DNA of 8,971 nucleotides from Flavobacteriaceae bacterium (lineage in GTDB: Bacteria > Bacteroidota > Bacteroidia > Flavobacteriales > Weeksellaceae): assembly GCA_031289875.1 (NCBI GenBank), contig JAITOO010000218.1, forward strand, positions 1-8,971, read 5' to 3'. The notes under the pieces are model-generated. The model was not told the origin of the DNA and searched no databases. It worked only from the letters and a program-made list of their open reading frames with translations. Positions 5,850 through 8,971 of the stretch are shown one piece after another (the first letter of the stretch is position 1; each line of letters starts with the position of its first letter). The translations under genes were made by a program, and so were the position numbers.

Positions 5850-7331
5850 CTATTTCTTTCCTGTTAAAAAAGTTTTTAGATTTGTATTTAAAATTTCCTT
5901 GAAAGAAATGAATTTAAAAAACAGGTTACTAATGAGAAAGAAAATAATTACTATACTTGGTTTAAAGATAAGGTTAAAAAAAATATTTTTAAAATCAGGT
6001 AGAAACCAAGCGAGAAAAACGCTGAAAACTCCCACTGCTAAAATGTTGATATAGATTTTGCTGAATGGATAAATTCCAAACTTTTTATAATTGAAAATCA
6101 ACTTGATAACATTAAATAACGTAAGCGAAATTGCGGTCGCCCAAGCCACGCCTTCAATTCCCCATTTGAAATGCACAATGAAAAGCCAGTTGAGCGAAAC
6201 CGTTATCACCGCCAAAAACAGCAAAGCGTAAATATTGAATCGGTAATGCTTGGAGTAACTGATAATCTGACTGTTAAAGCCTGTTGCCAAATCAAAAAGC
6301 GTAGCAGAACCGAGAATGTAAACGACCGATTTGGCATTAAGCAAGTCTTGACCGTTTTTCATCAGAGCAAAAAGAGAGTCCATTCCTGCGAAAATGCAGG
6401 CTAACAACACCATTCCGAACAAAAACAAAAATTTTGAAACTTTCCGGTAAAATTGATTCAAGTCTTCTAACTTATTGTTTTCCAGCTTTTCCACAATCAC
6501 AGGTCCTGAAATGGCATAAATCCCCAGCAGCGGAACAGTCAAAAATCCGACAATGGACATCAAAATGGAATAAATTCCATTTTGCTTATAATCAATCAGT
6601 TCTGCAATCATGAAATTATCAATCCGCAACGCCCACTGATTTCCGACGTTTCCGAGCAAAGAAAACAAACAGAAAAAAAACAGTTCCGAACGGAATTTTT
6701 TGTCGTCTAACATGCTCATACTTCCGCTTTTACGGTCTTTGTTCAAACGAAAAAAATAGAACCCCAGCCCTACCGCTGCCAGCGCAAAAAATGCGATGAA
6801 AATGTAGAGCGAAAATTTCAGTGAAAAACCCAAGTAAACGAAGAGCAGAAATGCTGTGAGCGAACCTAACTTGGGAAAAAAATTCTCAAAAATTCCCGTT
6901 ATTGCCACTCTTTTTAAATTGGAAATATAGCGTGCAAAAAGCTGAGTTACAGCCAGAAACAAAACAGCAGGAAGCACAAACTGCCTCATCTGCCATGAAT
7001 CTGATAGGGCAATGCGTGGAAATAAAGCCGCTAACAGGCAATATATCAATGCAATAGCGGCAAAATTAACCGCCAAGCATTTCACTGAAAACCACAAAAA
7101 GTCAATTTGCTGATTCTGAGCCTTAAATCTTTGGTGAAAACGGATATTGGCGTAGCTCAGCCCAAAAACCACAAAAGGATAGATGATTTCCGCCGACGGC
7201 TGAATGAAACGAATTTGTCCAAGAAACTCAGTATCATATGGATATATGAAAATTGTAGAGACCGTACCGAGCAAAAAACTCAGATAACTGACAATTCCGT
7301 ATTTAACCCCCTGCCTTGCAATTACTCCCAT
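5850..7331 (-). CDS. Polysaccharide/oligosaccharide flippase (Wzx-like, MOP superfamily)
   Basis: An inner-membrane protein of 493 residues with about 13-14 hydrophobic segments, the usual number and length for lipid-linked oligosaccharide flippases of the MATE/MOP superfamily. The segments fall near 13-32, 48-62, 88-112, 120-136, 152-196 (two), 215-237, 255-280, 300-322, 333-350, 367-389, 393-416, 427-446 and 450-476. The opening GVKYGIVSYLSFLLGTVSTIFIYPY is the typical start of the Bacteroidota branch: a basic amphipathic stretch, then TM1. In this family the protein turns undecaprenyl-linked glycan units, or a related lipid-linked sugar, to the periplasmic face. It starts two bases after the glycosyltransferase stop, so the two are co-transcribed and probably act on the same glycan. 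The C-terminal end is Lys-rich (TGKK). Family confident, substrate unknown. Confidence 0.9.
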   Translation of the reverse strand: MGVIARQGVKYGIVSYLSFLLGTVSTIFIYPYDTEFLGQIRFIQPSAEIIYPFVVFGLSYANIRFHQRFKAQNQQIDFLWFSVKCLAVNFAAIALIYCLLAALFPRIALSDSWQMRQFVLPAVLFLAVTQLFARYISNLKRVAITGIFENFFPKLGSLTAFLLFVYLGFSLKFSLYIFIAFFALAAVGLGFYFFRLNKDRKSGSMSMLDDKKFRSELFFFCLFSLLGNVGNQWALRIDNFMIAELIDYKQNGIYSILMSIVGFLTVPLLGIYAISGPVIVEKLENNKLEDLNQFYRKVSKFLFLFGMVLLACIFAGMDSLFALMKNGQDLLNAKSVVYILGSATLFDLATGFNSQIISYSKHYRFNIYALLFLAVITVSLNWLFIVHFKWGIEGVAWATAISLTLFNVIKLIFNYKKFGIYPFSKIYINILAVGVFSVFLAWFLPDFKNIFFNLIFKPSIVIIFFLISNLFFKFISFKEILNTNLKTFLTGKK

Positions 7332-7333
7332 TA

Positions 7334-8221
7334 TTATTCTTTGATTAAAAAGGCATCTTCTTTTTGAGCTTTTCTGTTTTTCCTTATTTCAGAAGAAAAA
7401 AACAATTCGGCATAATGTTTCGACAAACGTAAAAAAATCTCAACTACTTGACTGAAAGGCAGTGTTTTATGAAAATATTTCGGGATGCCAAAGACATTTT
7501 TCAAGGCATTTAGGCAGGCAGTAATAAAATTATTTCCGGGATTCAGCAAAATACAATTCAATTTTATTTCGGCTAATTTAATGATTTTATTTAAATCGGT
7601 AACTCTGTTTCGGTCGTGATTGGCTTTTGCCTTCGATAAAATTCCTATTTTAAAACCTTTATACTCAACGCGATTACAATAATTTCTATCTTCTCCGTAA
7701 TGACGAAAATAAGGATTGAACAAACCGACTTTTTCCAAGCATGACTTGCTAAGCAGCCACGCTGCTGCATTCACAAATGGAACATTTTCTATTTCGTTGA
7801 TTTTCTTTCCTTTGGATAAATATTCTTTGAAATTAAAATCAATTTCCGAAAAATTTTTATTATAATGCAAAGGACTTAAAATGCCATATTCCGGATATTT
7901 TTCCATAAAATCAACGAGTTGATAAATACAATTTTTTTCCACCCAAGCATCTTGATTGAGAAGGAAAAAATAATCATAATTTACCTTGTACAAACGTTCA
8001 AACATTAGATTATTAGCCTTACCAAATCCAAAATTTTCTTCTGATTTAAAAAGAGTTACATCTAAATATTCGTCTTTGATGATGTTAGTTGTGAGGTCTG
8101 CCGAAGCGTTATCTATCACAAAAATATCCGTTTGAAAACTCGACTGCAACAAGGAGTCCAAGCAATGTCTTATCCATTTTTCACCGTTATAAGCAACTAT
8201 TATGCTTGCAACTTTGGTCAT
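7334..8221 (-). CDS. Family 2 glycosyltransferase (rhamnosyltransferase-like)
   Basis: A 295-residue GT-A fold inverting glycosyltransferase, presumably adding a sugar from a nucleotide donor to a lipid-linked glycan on the cytoplasmic face of the membrane. The GT2 landmarks are in order: SIIVAYNGEKWI at 6-17, VIDNASAD at 35-42 (nucleotide-binding Asp37), ENFGFGKANN at 62-71, and LLNQDAWV at 87-94 with D91 in the metal-binding DxD position. The acceptor-side HYGEDRNYCNRV is at 174-185, with E177/D178 as the likely base region. The C-terminal 80 residues are basic and partly amphipathic, with no clear membrane span. The layout resembles WbbL-type rhamnosyltransferases, but the sugar is not proven. 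The frame extends to a TTG at 8275, but the ATG at 8221 directly precedes TKVASIIVAYN, the normal family start. It is the first gene of the operon with the flippase. Confidence 0.92.
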   Translation of the reverse strand: MTKVASIIVAYNGEKWIRHCLDSLLQSSFQTDIFVIDNASADLTTNIIKDEYLDVTLFKSEENFGFGKANNLMFERLYKVNYDYFFLLNQDAWVEKNCIYQLVDFMEKYPEYGILSPLHYNKNFSEIDFNFKEYLSKGKKINEIENVPFVNAAAWLLSKSCLEKVGLFNPYFRHYGEDRNYCNRVEYKGFKIGILSKAKANHDRNRVTDLNKIIKLAEIKLNCILLNPGNNFITACLNALKNVFGIPKYFHKTLPFSQVVEIFLRLSKHYAELFFSSEIRKNRKAQKEDAFLIKE

Positions 8222-8281
8222 TTGCACAATATTTTTACTTTTTGTAAAGTTATAATAAATATATTGATAAAGCAAAAGTTA
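8222..8281. promoter_or_regulatory. Divergent intergenic region of the glycan genes
   Basis: These sixty bases separate the divergent starts of the glycosyltransferase (minus) and the methyltransferase (plus), so both promoters should be here or just inside the coding ends. For the plus strand, TTTG (8213-8216) and TACTTTTTG (8236-8244) are 19 bases apart and resemble the -33/-7 pair, with one extra T in the -7 box. For the minus strand only imperfect boxes appear: TATATTTA (8263-8256) and TAACTTTTG (8281-8273, again one T too long). No convincing operator was seen. Confidence 0.35.
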
Positions 8282-8971
8282 ATGAAAACAAGAATTGAGA
8301 TTCTTAACCATATCATTAAGGTAAAAGATACGACTAACTATCTGGAAATAGGAGTAAATCGAGGAAAATGCCTTTTCAATATCAAAGGGGCAAAAAGGAG
8401 ATTTGCCGTTGACCCCTATTTCAATTTCAGTATTATTAAAAAATGGAGGTACATTTTAAAAAATCCCAATAATTTTAAAAATAAATTTTTTGAAATAACA
8501 AGCGATGATTTTTTTAAAAATCAAGCGGATATGTTGAAAAAAACTCCCATTGATTTAGCCTTTATTGATGGTTTGCATACTTTCCGACAATCTTTAAAAG
8601 ACACTTTGAACGTCTTGCAATATTCTACTAATGAGGCAATTATCGTGCTGCACGATTGCAATCCGTTGGACGAGATAGCTGCCTATCCGGCAGAAAGCAT
8701 TGATAATGCAAGAAAACAATTAGGCACACACAAAAAATGGAAAAATATTTGGAACGGCGACGTGTGGAAAACCATCGTTTATCTGCGGAAAAATCATCCG
8801 GAACTCACTGTTTTTGTGTTGAATACCGACCATGGATTAGGTTTTGTATTAAAAAAAGGCAGCAATAAAAAACTGCCTGAAATTTTTAATTCAATAGGAA
8901 CTTCCATAGAAGAAATCGAAAAATTAGATTATTCCTTTTTGGAGAGATACAGAGTTGATTTATTGAATCTT
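8282..8971 (+). CDS. Class I SAM-dependent methyltransferase (Methyltransf_24-like), 3' end beyond the window
   Basis: An open frame of 230 codons from the ATG at 8282, with no stop before the window ends. The Rossmann methyltransferase landmarks are clear. Motif I is NYLEIGVNRGKC at 19-30 (E22, G24, G28), where SAM binds. The acidic end of strand 2 is FAVDPY with D44. IDLAFIDGLHTFRQSLKD is at 90-107, and IIVLHDCNP at 120-128. The IDGLHTY-like and HD pairs are typical of the Methyltransf_24 group, which includes many sugar and glycan methyltransferases, with the His and Asp residues often coordinating a metal. Residues 143-230 form an unassigned C-terminal part (WNGDVWKTIVYLRKNHP, TDHGLGFVLKK), also common in this group. 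Being divergent from the glycosyltransferase-flippase operon, it probably modifies a sugar of the same surface glycan. Acceptor unknown. Confidence 0.87.
   Translation, partial: MKTRIEILNHIIKVKDTTNYLEIGVNRGKCLFNIKGAKRRFAVDPYFNFSIIKKWRYILKNPNNFKNKFFEITSDDFFKNQADMLKKTPIDLAFIDGLHTFRQSLKDTLNVLQYSTNEAIIVLHDCNPLDEIAAYPAESIDNARKQLGTHKKWKNIWNGDVWKTIVYLRKNHPELTVFVLNTDHGLGFVLKKGSNKKLPEIFNSIGTSIEEIEKLDYSFLERYRVDLLNL

Noticed and set aside
8222..8275. TTG start at 8275 for the glycosyltransferase
   Set aside because: The extra 18 residues are low-complexity and come from AT-rich intergenic DNA, while the ATG at 8221 gives the standard GT2 N-terminus.
1..8971. CRISPR arrays, tRNA/rRNA genes and intact insertion sequences
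   Set aside because: No regularly spaced repeats, no cloverleaf-like or rRNA-like sequence, and no transposase or long terminal inverted repeats were seen.

Overview
The window looks like ordinary chromosome from a low-GC member of the Bacteroidota, most likely a flavobacterium-type organism. Four start-proximal intergenic stretches carry the TAnnTTTG -7 box typical of that phylum. Shine-Dalgarno sites are absent and leaders are A-rich. Two secreted proteins share a flavobacterial-style signal peptide ending in FSQ. One of these is an OstA-like envelope protein of the Bacteroidota type. Genus cannot be fixed from the sequence alone.

Layout from left to right: a DeoR/GlpR-type sugar-metabolism repressor (+, 9-776); a two-gene toxin-antitoxin module with its own promoter (+, 927-1537), made of an HTH-containing antitoxin and a RelE/ParE-type toxin that overlap by ATGA; and a roughly 360-base stretch with no confident gene, holding a possible relic of a small regulator. 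Then follows a long minus-strand block: methylglyoxal synthase mgsA (1898-2287), 3-methyladenine DNA glycosylase tag (2363-2923), the OstA-like protein (2907-4643, overlapping tag by 17 bases) and a secreted protein with a carboxypeptidase-regulatory-like domain (4792-5613). The block continues with a polysaccharide flippase (5850-7331) and a family 2 glycosyltransferase (7334-8221), two bases apart and clearly one operon. Finally a plus-strand class I SAM-dependent methyltransferase starts at 8282 and runs off the right edge with no stop.

Functionally there are two themes. The right third (methyltransferase, glycosyltransferase, flippase) looks like the edge of a surface-glycan locus: sugar transfer to a lipid-linked glycan, methylation, and export across the inner membrane. 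The middle (OstA-like protein, regulatory-domain protein) concerns the outer envelope, with tag riding behind the OstA-like gene and mgsA downstream under what appears to be its own promoter. No tRNA, rRNA, CRISPR, intact insertion sequence or convincing intrinsic terminator was seen. I found no strong candidate for a wholly new system. The points most worth checking are the antitoxin architecture, the relic between 1590 and 1805, and a tandem 10-base repeat upstream of the mgsA -7 box.
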